Virus record (IMG/VR): IMGVR_UViG_3300042484_002457
Location: 124,001-188,000 of that record
Length of the DNA stretch: 64,000 bases
Reading direction: 5' to 3' (one strand)
Source of the DNA: a virus
The notes beneath the pieces were generated by a model that did no database searches, was not told where the DNA came from, and was given only the letters and a program-made list of their open reading frames with translations. Shown in pieces: positions 39,545-47,449 of this stretch; position 1 is the first letter of the stretch; each line of letters opens with the position of its first letter. The position numbers and the translations under genes are program-made.

Positions 39545-39744
39545 GACTGCGGGAAATTACTGAAAACGTCAGCACTGTAGCAGGATCTTTTGCTCCAGTC
39601 GTTATGCCCATGGGCACTGTGTCAAGAAACGGCGGAGGCTTGCTTTCAGGTAAATATACAACTGATCCTACGCCTAACACGCCCAAGGAATACAAAAGGA
39701 ACAAAAATGCTCGCGGACGCTTTAAAAACTCTCCTGGCAACTGA
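39541..39744 (+). CDS. small cargo-like basic protein, 67 aa
   Basis: Starts MRLREITENVSTVAG, a short leader resembling the capsid-targeting pattern with a candidate cut after ITE. The C-terminal half is basic and disordered (EYKRNKNARGRFKNSPGN). The ATG overlaps the previous stop. The longer frame from 39475 is out of context. The dps gene starts inside its end. The function is unknown. Confidence 0.5.
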   Translation: MRLREITENVSTVAGSFAPVVMPMGTVSRNGGGLLSGKYTTDPTPNTPKEYKRNKNARGRFKNSPGN

Positions 39745-40150
39745 ATACGCATTCGTAATCAAGGCCCAGCTATTTCACTGGAATGTGGAGGGTCCAGACT
39801 TTGCTCAACTGCACAAGTTCTTTGGCAAGATCTACGACGAAGTGTACGAAAATTCTATAGATCAAACCGCAGAGTTTATCCGCATTTTAGATGACTACAC
39901 TCCTGGCAGCTTTGAACGTTTTGGTGAGCTGTCTACAATTTCTGGCCAAACCAAGATTCCGCGTGCTCGACTCATGATTGAAGAGTTGTATGCCAACAAC
40001 GATCAAATGATAGACTTACTGAACAAAACATTCCAAATTGCTGAACAAGAAAATCAGCAAGGCATCATGGACTTCCTGGCCGCTCGCATTGACGCACACG
40101 GCAAGCACGGTTGGATGTTGAGAAGTTTTTTGAAAGACGCTAGAGCATGA
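39707..40150 (+). CDS. dps: Dps/ferritin-like DNA-protection protein, 147 aa
   Basis: The Dps ferroxidase pattern is visible: QLFHWNVEGPDFAQLHKFF with His and Asp, then YDEVYENSIDQTAEFIRIL with the metal-binding carboxylates. Dps proteins form 12-subunit cages that oxidise iron and shield DNA from peroxide. The start at 39707 has an AAAGGA site, while the longer frame from 39590 reads through the previous gene. A phage Dps is uncommon. The basic N-terminal tail of some Dps proteins is missing. Confidence 0.85.
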   Translation: MLADALKTLLATEYAFVIKAQLFHWNVEGPDFAQLHKFFGKIYDEVYENSIDQTAEFIRILDDYTPGSFERFGELSTISGQTKIPRARLMIEELYANNDQMIDLLNKTFQIAEQENQQGIMDFLAARIDAHGKHGWMLRSFLKDARA

Positions 40151-40884
40151 GTTCATCAGACATTAGAGATATACTAAGCCGACTGTCATCACTGGAGGAG
40201 TCTCAATTGACTCCAACTTCGGTTCGGCACGGATTAAATCCACAACAGAAAAAAGCAGGGCAACTACCTGCACTGTTCAAACCCAAGGATATAAGTCCCA
40301 CACTTACAAAGAAACCCTATCAAAAGCATCCCATGGACGGCAAGCTGGTTGGCGACAGTGTAGAGCCAAAAAAGAATCCGCTTGAAGAAGCCATGCAAGA
40401 AGTTGAAGAAGACATGCTCAGCAAGGTCAAATCAACTTTTGTTGATTATCTTGAGCAATTAGAAGATAAAAACAAAATTGACAGTCGCTTGGTGCGCAAA
40501 GCCAAGGCTGAACTCAACATTGATGACGATCCACAAACTGAAGAAGTTGATGGCGGCGCAACCTGGGACGCTGATGTGGCCCCCCCAAGTGATCCTGGTG
40601 ATACAGAAACTGCACACGGGCTGGAAGATCATATAGCCGCTGCGGTGAGTCAGCCAGCAGCACCTGTTGCAACCATGGAAATGGTTGCACAATTTGAAGG
40701 TCACGATGGTATCCCGTTTGAATGCTGGGGCGACAACGATCAAGGATACGAAATACGACGCCAAGACAAAGCATTACCCACACGCTTTAAATCGCCAGGC
40801 GAGGCAGAAGTAGCAGTAAAGTTGTTTCAACAAAGAAGAAAGAAGCAACAGGACTTGAGTCAAGATTATATAGAAGAACGCTGA
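40147..40884 (+). CDS. acidic hypothetical protein, 245 aa
   Basis: It overlaps the dps stop as ATGA. The N-terminal 70 residues are Pro/Lys-rich and disordered. A helical middle (DMLSKVKSTFVDYLEQLEDK) is followed by an acidic linker, and the C-terminal segment (FECWGDNDQGYEIRRQDK, then FKSPGEAEVAVKLFQQRRK) looks like a small folded domain. There is no enzyme motif. It may be a virion or scaffold-associated protein; this is a guess from neighbours. Confidence 0.6.
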   Translation: MSSSDIRDILSRLSSLEESQLTPTSVRHGLNPQQKKAGQLPALFKPKDISPTLTKKPYQKHPMDGKLVGDSVEPKKNPLEEAMQEVEEDMLSKVKSTFVDYLEQLEDKNKIDSRLVRKAKAELNIDDDPQTEEVDGGATWDADVAPPSDPGDTETAHGLEDHIAAAVSQPAAPVATMEMVAQFEGHDGIPFECWGDNDQGYEIRRQDKALPTRFKSPGEAEVAVKLFQQRRKKQQDLSQDYIEER

Positions 40885-40885
40885 T

Positions 40886-43591
40886 ATGTACATTACACAA
40901 CTATTACCACAACAAACGTCTAGCATTCGTAGACTAGACGAAAGTGTCCTATTAGAAGATCCAGTATACCGCAAGTTCAAGACTGTGGGTCGTTACATTG
41001 CTGAACGCCGCATGAGCGAAAAAGAAATTCTACAAGTATTTGCAGACGCCGAAGCAGGCATGACTGACAAAGCTACCGGAGCCAACCGTACTATGTTAGG
41101 CCGTGGCAAAGATACCACCATGGACTTTGCTGGCGGTGTAAAAGACGCAGTGTCTAGTGTACTCAACAGCATACAGAATTCAGTTCCTGTTGCCGCAGTA
41201 GATGTTGCTTATGACCAAGCCACTGACGCTTTGGCCAATATGGCTGGCGGACAAAAAGGCAAAGTCATGCAGGCCATCAAAGGCTATCGCAACTTGGTCA
41301 AACAGTATCCTAAAACAGCAGGCTTTGCCAAAGCAGCCTTGGTTGCTATCGCTGGTCTAGCCACAGGCGGTGCAGGGTTGCCTGCTATTGCAGGTTTGAC
41401 CTATGCACTGGATTCGGCTATCCGTGGAGATAAACTATCCAGCGTTCTTGGCAAAGGTGCTGGCGCTACTGCTGTTACTTGGGGCGGTCAACAAGTGGCC
41501 GGTGCTTTGGGCGGTGGAGATGCTGCTACTCCTGATTCAAATTCTCAAGGTCCAAATGTTGATGATAGAATTGATGCTGCTAGAGCAAGAGTTGACGCAG
41601 CCAATTCCAAATTAGGAATAGACGGGTCTGCACAGAACTACGATGTTACAGGTAATGTCAGTCAGGCTGCCGGAGTTGATACACCTTTGCCACAAGGTGC
41701 CACAGTAAGATGCCCGTTGGGATCATGCAATGGTGATGCATGGCAAGTGAAGCCTGGCGAAACTTTTAGCGATATTGCACAACAAATTGGTGTGCCACCA
41801 GAAGAGCTAGTTAAACTGAATCCTGGGCTTGCTGGACCTGGCGGCACTTATACTGTGATGAAAGGTGACCAACTGGGATTTATTGCTCAAGCGCAAGGAA
41901 CAACACCCGAAGCAATTCGCGCAGCAAATCCAGATATTAATTTTTCCAAGGCATTGCAGCAAGGACAAGAAATCAATTTACCTGCTGCTGGTACTCCTGG
42001 TCAAGGCAGTGTGTGGGCAGATTACAAGGGCGGCATGTATGGAGACAAAGCAGCCGCGCAAACAGCAGGTTCTGGCACAGGATCTGTTGGACCAACAAAT
42101 CTTGGACCAAATTTTAATCCGGACAATGTTCCTGCAGGTTGGACAATGAAACAAGCACCTAGTCCAATAGACACAACTGCTGGAACTACTCAACGTTATA
42201 TTCCACAGTCTGATGGTACTTGGATTGATGCTAGCACGGGCAAAGTTGCAGATGCTGCTAAACTACAAGCATCGCAGGACGCTGTGAGAAATGCGTTGCG
42301 CACAGGATTTAAAGAATCTATCAAGTTTAAAACACTGCCAGTTGACAAATTAATTGATCACAAACTCACTGTAATGTCTTGGGCACTAAATGAAAGTGTA
42401 GGCAAACCACAAGGTCAAAGCGTACAGCTGACCACTGCTGGTACCTACACAGTGTTTGAAAACGTTGACCGATATCGCAAGGCCGTCATGGAACTCAAAG
42501 GTGTGCCAGGCAGCACACGCCCAGCTCAATATCGACCAGACATGTCCGGCGGCGCCGGCGTGAAATCCAAGCCAGGGATTGTTGGCAAAGGCCTTAACTG
42601 GTTAGACAAAACTGCAGGCAAAGTAGGCGGAGCACTGAGCAATTTTGGACATCAGTTTACTACTAACGTCACAAAAGAAAAACTCAAGATGAACTGGCAC
42701 CAGGCCGGCAAGCCCAGTGATTCAGATCAATTGGCTGCTTGGTTAGCCAAACAAGGTGTGCCACAAGACGTTGTTACCAGTGTGTATAGCAAGATGGGTA
42801 TTCCTGTTAGTGCGCCAAGTCCAGTCCCAACACCTGAGCCTGCGCCAATGGATACTAATCCCGCACCAACACCGTCTCCAACACCTGTATCGATAAATCG
42901 TTCAGGCATTGGAAGAATAGCAGGATCAACTGAAGTTGCGTCAGGCTTGATAAATCCCAAAACTAAAAAACCATACACTTATCAAGAACTCAGAGCCATG
43001 GGCAGCGAACCAGAGACTGCACCAACTACTCCAACTACGCCAAGTACAACACCAACAGTTGCCCCAGTAGGTTACAACGCCAAGAACGTTATGAACCTGC
43101 CAGGCATGGAAAAATATGCCAAGCAGCCTGCAGCGCCGGCCAAGACAGCCAACTTTGGCGTACCCAATGCATACAGCAAAACTACTACCACAGTTAAACC
43201 CATGGCTGGGGTACCTGGTGCCAAGACTGCTACACCAGCAGCACCTGTTGCACCAGCAGCACCTGCAGCGCCTGGCGTACCAGCAGCACCTACAATGAAA
43301 ATTGGTGGCCAGGCCTTGAATCCAAAGAATCCCGCCGATAAAAAGATCATTGACAAAGTACAAGCACAGGCTGAAAAAGTAGCAGAAGCTCTTGAAATAC
43401 CTGTGTCCAAAATGCTAGACCTAGTTGAGACAAAAGAAGATGTGCGCCAGATTAAAAATTTCATTGATCAGACCTTTGTAAAATATGGTATGATAGGCGA
43501 AAGTGCATTTGTTGTTCGTAACAAATTGATTGAGCACGTGACACATGTTGGCGCACAACGCCGTAGAGAGTTTGCCCGCAAGAACAGCTGA
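40886..43591 (+). CDS. large LysM-containing protein, 901 aa
   Basis: Two LysM motifs occur at about residues 285-335 (QVKPGETFSDIAQQIGVPPE) and 335-375 (YTVMKGDQLGFIAQAQGTTP), which bind peptidoglycan. Around residues 150-185 there is a Gly/Ala-rich hydrophobic stretch (AALVAIAGLATGGAGLPAI) that could cross a membrane. A long Pro/Ala/Thr-rich region follows, and a folded C-terminal helix bundle ends the protein. The N-terminus contains RRLDESVLLED, with possible protease-like sites. It could be an internal or injected protein that touches the cell wall. It is closed by structured RNA at 43593. Confidence 0.75.
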   Translation: MYITQLLPQQTSSIRRLDESVLLEDPVYRKFKTVGRYIAERRMSEKEILQVFADAEAGMTDKATGANRTMLGRGKDTTMDFAGGVKDAVSSVLNSIQNSVPVAAVDVAYDQATDALANMAGGQKGKVMQAIKGYRNLVKQYPKTAGFAKAALVAIAGLATGGAGLPAIAGLTYALDSAIRGDKLSSVLGKGAGATAVTWGGQQVAGALGGGDAATPDSNSQGPNVDDRIDAARARVDAANSKLGIDGSAQNYDVTGNVSQAAGVDTPLPQGATVRCPLGSCNGDAWQVKPGETFSDIAQQIGVPPEELVKLNPGLAGPGGTYTVMKGDQLGFIAQAQGTTPEAIRAANPDINFSKALQQGQEINLPAAGTPGQGSVWADYKGGMYGDKAAAQTAGSGTGSVGPTNLGPNFNPDNVPAGWTMKQAPSPIDTTAGTTQRYIPQSDGTWIDASTGKVADAAKLQASQDAVRNALRTGFKESIKFKTLPVDKLIDHKLTVMSWALNESVGKPQGQSVQLTTAGTYTVFENVDRYRKAVMELKGVPGSTRPAQYRPDMSGGAGVKSKPGIVGKGLNWLDKTAGKVGGALSNFGHQFTTNVTKEKLKMNWHQAGKPSDSDQLAAWLAKQGVPQDVVTSVYSKMGIPVSAPSPVPTPEPAPMDTNPAPTPSPTPVSINRSGIGRIAGSTEVASGLINPKTKKPYTYQELRAMGSEPETAPTTPTTPSTTPTVAPVGYNAKNVMNLPGMEKYAKQPAAPAKTANFGVPNAYSKTTTTVKPMAGVPGAKTATPAAPVAPAAPAAPGVPAAPTMKIGGQALNPKNPADKKIIDKVQAQAEKVAEALEIPVSKMLDLVETKEDVRQIKNFIDQTFVKYGMIGESAFVVRNKLIEHVTHVGAQRRREFARKNS

Positions 43592-43592
43592 A

Positions 43593-43628
43593 CACACCTT
43601 AGGACCGGTACTTGTTACCGTAAGTGTG
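43593..43628 (+). other. compound RNA hairpin after the LysM gene
   Basis: CACAC (43593) pairs with GTGTG (43624), and inside it CGGTA (43606) pairs with TACCG (43616) around CTTGT; TTA/TAA can add pairs. There is no T run. It lies in the 166-base gap before the dsbA-like gene and could be a 3'-end processing or stability element. Confidence 0.4.
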
Positions 43629-43697
43629 AGGCGGCTGCTGCCTTGGAATTGAACGATTCGCTACCTAGTAAATTCCTAAAACGAGCATATACATCCC

Positions 43698-43725
43698 GCA
43701 GCGGCTTGACCAAGGCCGCTGTTTT
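43698..43725 (+). terminator. rho-independent terminator overlapping a promoter
   Basis: CAGCGGC pairs with GCCGCTG around the loop TTGACCAAG, followed by TTTT. The loop contains the -35 box of the next promoter. Confidence 0.75.
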
Positions 43726-43735
43726 CATTTATACT
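43706..43735 (+). promoter_or_regulatory. sigma-70-like promoter for the dsbA-like gene
   Basis: TTGACC (43706-43711) and TATACT (43730-43735) with an 18-base spacer. The -35 is in the terminator loop. A strong GGAGG site precedes the ATG at 43759. Confidence 0.6.
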
Positions 43736-43758
43736 AGTACTTTACAACAGGAGGTCCT

Positions 43759-44019
43759 ATGTCGGACAAAACTTTTAACGGCGATCAAAAAATCAAACTG
43801 ATAACTATCATCAATGAGGGCATGGCAGTCATGCACGAAATTGAAACACTGCAAGGTGGCCTCAATGACACCATCAAAGCTGTGGCCGAAGAACTGGAAG
43901 TCAAGCCAGCTATTCTCAAGAAGGCAATCAAACTTGCACACAAAGCTGAATTTGGCAAAGAGAAACAAGACCACGAAACTCTAGAAACTATTCTTGAAAC
44001 AGTGGGGCGCACATTGTAA
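43759..44019 (+). CDS. dsbA: DsbA-like dsDNA-binding protein, 86 aa
   Basis: The size and the helical pattern (GLNDTIKAVAEELEVKPAIL, then KAIKLAHKAEF) resemble T4 DsbA, a small double-stranded-DNA-binding protein that enhances late transcription. The ATG has a very good GGAGG site and a sigma-70-like promoter. It ends directly before the stop of the convergent endonuclease. The family call is by resemblance only. Confidence 0.6.
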   Translation: MSDKTFNGDQKIKLITIINEGMAVMHEIETLQGGLNDTIKAVAEELEVKPAILKKAIKLAHKAEFGKEKQDHETLETILETVGRTL

Positions 44020-44655
44020 TTAATTTTTAGAAGCAGCTCTTCTCTGGTGTGCTAGTCTCATACGTTCTTTGGTCTCCGCAGAATGCGTTTTTCCTAGCAT
44101 GCCCGACACTTTAGGTTTTTTACTGTATGTCTCTCTAAGAGACTCTTTAATTTTCTTTTTTGTTTCTTCCGATCGCATCGATTTGCTACGCGAATTTCCA
44201 ATTAGTGATTTACTAATTTTTTCCTTAGTTTCATCACTGGTTATTTGCAAGGCTCGTTTATTGCGAATTTTTTGTTTGATTTTCTCAGATAGCATTTTGC
44301 CTGTTTGAGCAAGACGAATACTATTCTTGTGTTCTTCACTAAGTGATTCGCACTTGAATCGATTTTTTCCGTGAAAACAAGATCGATTCAATAGTAAATT
44401 GCTACCCCAGTTTTCAAATATCAATTGCTGTTCAAAATCGTATGCATCATTGCCAGTATAAAACTCTGCAATAATATACCATACATAATCATCAAAGTTG
44501 TTAGAAACAATAAGGGATGATGTTTTATAATACATAAAATCTACATTAGATGGTAATGTGTTGGCTTCTCTGTAGCCGATATAAAATTCTTTTGATTCTT
44601 TATGAATGCACATATAAACATACGGCATTGCCTTCGTTGATGGATAAGTATTCAT
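44020..44655 (-). CDS. GIY-YIG homing endonuclease with NUMOD3 repeats, 211 aa
   Basis: The N-terminus has the GIY-YIG core in the form YVYMCIHKESKEFYIGYR, with the metal-binding Glu likely in DFEQQLIFENW. The C-terminal half is Lys/Arg/Ser-rich with NUMOD3-like units (GNSRSKSMRSEETKKKI; GMLGKTHSAETKERMR). I chose the ATG at 44655 because AAAAGGAG lies at the proper distance; the longer start at 44676 overlaps the leader. It sits just upstream of the polymerase gene and opposes it, a frequent place for homing genes in T4-like phages. Confidence 0.88.
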   Translation of the reverse strand: MNTYPSTKAMPYVYMCIHKESKEFYIGYREANTLPSNVDFMYYKTSSLIVSNNFDDYVWYIIAEFYTGNDAYDFEQQLIFENWGSNLLLNRSCFHGKNRFKCESLSEEHKNSIRLAQTGKMLSEKIKQKIRNKRALQITSDETKEKISKSLIGNSRSKSMRSEETKKKIKESLRETYSKKPKVSGMLGKTHSAETKERMRLAHQRRAASKN

Positions 44656-44710
44656 GCTGATTGCTCCTTTTAGCATTAGAGCCGGTGGATGCGTCCAACA
44701 TCGCGACTGG
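44656..44710 (-). promoter_or_regulatory. conserved structured leader of the GIY-YIG endonuclease
   Basis: On the minus strand it reads TCGCGAT, hairpin TGGA-CGCA-TCCA, CTCTAATGCT, AAAAGGAGCA. The same elements precede the HNH gene at 25525, although the two proteins are unrelated. Confidence 0.75.
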
Positions 44711-44716
44711 CAACTT

Positions 44717-44724
44717 TATTTATC
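44717..44724 (-). promoter_or_regulatory. late promoter-like GATAAATA
   Basis: On the minus strand, upstream of the conserved leader; it matches the NATAAATA late form. It corresponds in position to the TATAAATA of the HNH gene. Confidence 0.5.
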
Positions 44725-44731
44725 TTTTAAA

Positions 44732-44760
44732 TTGTATTTAGACTGCGTTTAGTTTATACT
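44732..44760 (+). promoter_or_regulatory. sigma-70-like promoter for the polymerase gene
   Basis: TTGTAT (44732-44737) and TATACT (44755-44760) with a 17-base spacer; the start would lie near 44767, giving a leader of about 19 bases with GGAG at 44775. Confidence 0.5.
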
Positions 44761-44785
44761 CTTAACTTAATATTGGAGAATTATC

Positions 44786-47449
44786 ATTAGCTACGTAGAC
44801 AGTTTATTTGATCGTGAGCACGATCGCATTCATGTTGTTGAGCGCCGTGATGGTGTTCGCAAATATCAAGAATACCCGGCCAATTATGTTTTTTATTACG
44901 ACGACCCACGTGGCAAGTTCAAAAGCATTTATAGTACGCCAGTATCAAGATTCAGCACACGCAACAACAAAGAGTTTCGCAAAGAAGTTCGCATGCATTC
45001 CGGCAAGCAACTTTACGAAAGCGACATCAACCCTATCTTTAGGTGCTTGGAAGAAAACTACAAAGATGTCGATGCTCCAGAACTGCACACAGCATTTTTC
45101 GACATTGAAGTAGATTTTGATAAAGTTCGGGGTTTTAGTCCTGTTGAAGATCCATTCAATCCTATCACTGCAATTTCTGTTTATCTAGATTGGTTGGATC
45201 AGTTAATAACCTTGGCGGTGCCGCCCAAGGGCCTGAGTTGGGAAACTGCGCAAGATTTGGTCAAAGAATTTGATAATACTATTCTGTTTGATAACGAAGC
45301 AGACATGATCAAAACTTTTCTTGATCTCATTGACGATGCAGACGTACTGTCAGGTTGGAACTCGGAAGGTTATGACATTCCGTACACTGTAAACAGAACC
45401 ATACGTATTCTCAGCAAAGACGATACTCGTAAGTTTTGTTTATGGGGGCAGTTGCCCAAGAAGCGCATGTTCGAACGCTTTGGTGCTGAACAAGAAACTT
45501 ATGACTTGGTGGGCCGTGTTCACATGGACTATATGCAGTTGTACCGCAAGTACACTTATGAAGAACGGCACAGCTACAGCTTGGACGCCATTGCTGAATA
45601 CGAGCTAGGTGAACGCAAAACACAGTTTGAAGGTACACTGGATTCCTTGTATAATCAACACTTCAAGACATTTATTGAATACAACCGTCAAGATACCTTG
45701 TTGTTAAACAAGCTGGACAAGAAATTGCGATTCCTGGAACTGGCCAGCGAACTGGCACATGCCAACACTGTGCTACTACAGACCACCATGGGCGCTGTGG
45801 CAGTTACCGAACAGGCCATTATCAACGAAGCACACGAACGTGGCATGGTTGTGCCCAATCGCAAACAGCGACTGGACAGTGAAGACACACAAGCAGCTGG
45901 AGCATATGTTGCATATCCCAAAAAAGGCATGCACGAGTGGGTGGGATCAGTAGACATTAACTCACTGTATCCGTCGGCCATTCGAGCCATGAACATGGGC
46001 CCCGAGACTGTGATTGGACAGTTGCGACCCATCATGACTGACAGGTATATTGCAGACAAAATGGCCAAGAACCGTGGCAACTTTGCTGACGCCTGGGAAG
46101 GCTTGTTTGGATCGCTTGAATACACTGCTGTGATGGAACAGAATCGTGGCACTGAAATCATCATCGACTGGGAGTCAGGCCAAGAAACCAAGCACAGTGC
46201 CGCTGAAGTTTGGAACTTGATGTTTGACAGTAACCAGCCTTGGATTTTGACTGCAAACGGTACTATTCTAAGTTTTGAGAAACGAGGTATCATTCCTGGT
46301 TTGCTGGAGCGTTGGTATAGTGAACGTAAAGAAATGCAGGCCAAGAAAAAAGATGCCACTGATCCCAAAGAGATTGCGTTCTGGGACAAGCGACAACTGG
46401 TCAAAAAGATTAACTTGAACAGCTTGTATGGTGCTATTTTGAATCCAGGTTGCAGATTCTTTGACAAACGCATTGGACAGTCAACCACACTCACTGGTCG
46501 AGCAATTGCTAGACACATGGATGCTTACATCAATGAATGTGTAACTGGCAAGTACGACCACCTGGGCGAAGCAGTGATTTATGGTGACACAGACTCATGC
46601 TATTTCTCAGCCTGGCCGGTGCTACAGAAGGAAGTTGAACAAGGACGTATGGAGTGGAGCAAGGAAACTTGTATTGCACTGTATGATTCAATTGCAGACC
46701 AAGTCAACGAAAGCTTTCCTACATTCATGGAACAGGCATTTCATTGTCCCAGAGACATGGGCTCATTGATCAAGTGTGGTCGAGAAATGGTTGCAGATCG
46801 CAGTTTGTTTATCACAAAGAAACGCTATGCCGTAAACATCATTGATCTAGAAGGCAAACGACTAGATGTCAATGGCAAGATTGGCAAGACCAAGGCCACT
46901 GGCTTGGACTTGAAACGTAGTGATACACCCAAAGTTATTCAAGACTTCTTGTTGGAAATTCTAAATAGTCTGTTGGCAGGCGCTGACAAAGATACTATTG
47001 TAGAAAAAATTCGTGAGTTCAAATACAAGTTTATGGAACGCCCGGGTTGGGAAAAAGGCTCACCCAAGCGTGTGAACAACTTGACCAAGTACGCTGCTGA
47101 CGAAGCACGTGAAGGCAAAGCAAACATGCCTGGTCATGTGCGAGCAGCACTGAACTGGAACAACCTGCGTAGAATGAACTCGGACAACTACAGTATGCAG
47201 ATTGTGGATGGTATGAAAACCATTGTGTGCAAGCTCAAGAGCAATGCACTGGGCTGGACGTCAATTGGTTATCCCACAGATGAACAACGTTTGCCTGCTT
47301 GGTTTACAGAATTGCCGTTTGATAACGACCTCATGGAAGCCACTGTTGTGGACAAAAAAGTTGACAACTTGTTGGGTGTACTAGAATGGGATCTAGCCTC
47401 AGCAACCAATACTGAAAATACATTTACATCATTGTTTAGCTTTGAATGA
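44786..47449 (+). CDS. 43: family B DNA polymerase gp43, apparent AUU start, 887 aa
   Basis: All hallmarks are present: exonuclease motifs AFFDIEVDF, SGWNSEGYDIPYT and YNRQDTLLLN; polymerase motifs A (VDINSLYPSAI), B (KKINLNSLYGAI) and C (IYGDTDSCYF). The length matches T4 gp43 (898 aa). The first ATG in frame is at 44993, but 69 conserved residues precede it (SYVDSLFDR.., YPANYVFYYDDPRGKF). The frame upstream contains no ATG, GTG or TTG before its stop. A GGAG site seven bases upstream points to ATT at 44786 as the initiation codon. It overlaps the next gene as ATGA. Confidence 0.95.
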   Translation: MSYVDSLFDREHDRIHVVERRDGVRKYQEYPANYVFYYDDPRGKFKSIYSTPVSRFSTRNNKEFRKEVRMHSGKQLYESDINPIFRCLEENYKDVDAPELHTAFFDIEVDFDKVRGFSPVEDPFNPITAISVYLDWLDQLITLAVPPKGLSWETAQDLVKEFDNTILFDNEADMIKTFLDLIDDADVLSGWNSEGYDIPYTVNRTIRILSKDDTRKFCLWGQLPKKRMFERFGAEQETYDLVGRVHMDYMQLYRKYTYEERHSYSLDAIAEYELGERKTQFEGTLDSLYNQHFKTFIEYNRQDTLLLNKLDKKLRFLELASELAHANTVLLQTTMGAVAVTEQAIINEAHERGMVVPNRKQRLDSEDTQAAGAYVAYPKKGMHEWVGSVDINSLYPSAIRAMNMGPETVIGQLRPIMTDRYIADKMAKNRGNFADAWEGLFGSLEYTAVMEQNRGTEIIIDWESGQETKHSAAEVWNLMFDSNQPWILTANGTILSFEKRGIIPGLLERWYSERKEMQAKKKDATDPKEIAFWDKRQLVKKINLNSLYGAILNPGCRFFDKRIGQSTTLTGRAIARHMDAYINECVTGKYDHLGEAVIYGDTDSCYFSAWPVLQKEVEQGRMEWSKETCIALYDSIADQVNESFPTFMEQAFHCPRDMGSLIKCGREMVADRSLFITKKRYAVNIIDLEGKRLDVNGKIGKTKATGLDLKRSDTPKVIQDFLLEILNSLLAGADKDTIVEKIREFKYKFMERPGWEKGSPKRVNNLTKYAADEAREGKANMPGHVRAALNWNNLRRMNSDNYSMQIVDGMKTIVCKLKSNALGWTSIGYPTDEQRLPAWFTELPFDNDLMEATVVDKKVDNLLGVLEWDLASATNTENTFTSLFSFE

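Noticed and set aside
43593-43690. A tRNA or tmRNA gene
   Set aside because: Hairpins are present, but there is no acceptor-stem pairing with TTC-type T-loop sequence, and no other part of the window shows one on visual scan.
45688-46518. A 276-residue minus-strand frame opposite the DNA polymerase
   Set aside because: The plus strand encodes all conserved polymerase motifs there; the antisense protein has no motif and no start signals.
44993-47449. Polymerase starting at the first ATG (818 aa)
   Set aside because: Sixty-nine residues typical of gp43 lie in frame upstream with a binding site, so the ATG start would truncate the N-terminal domain.
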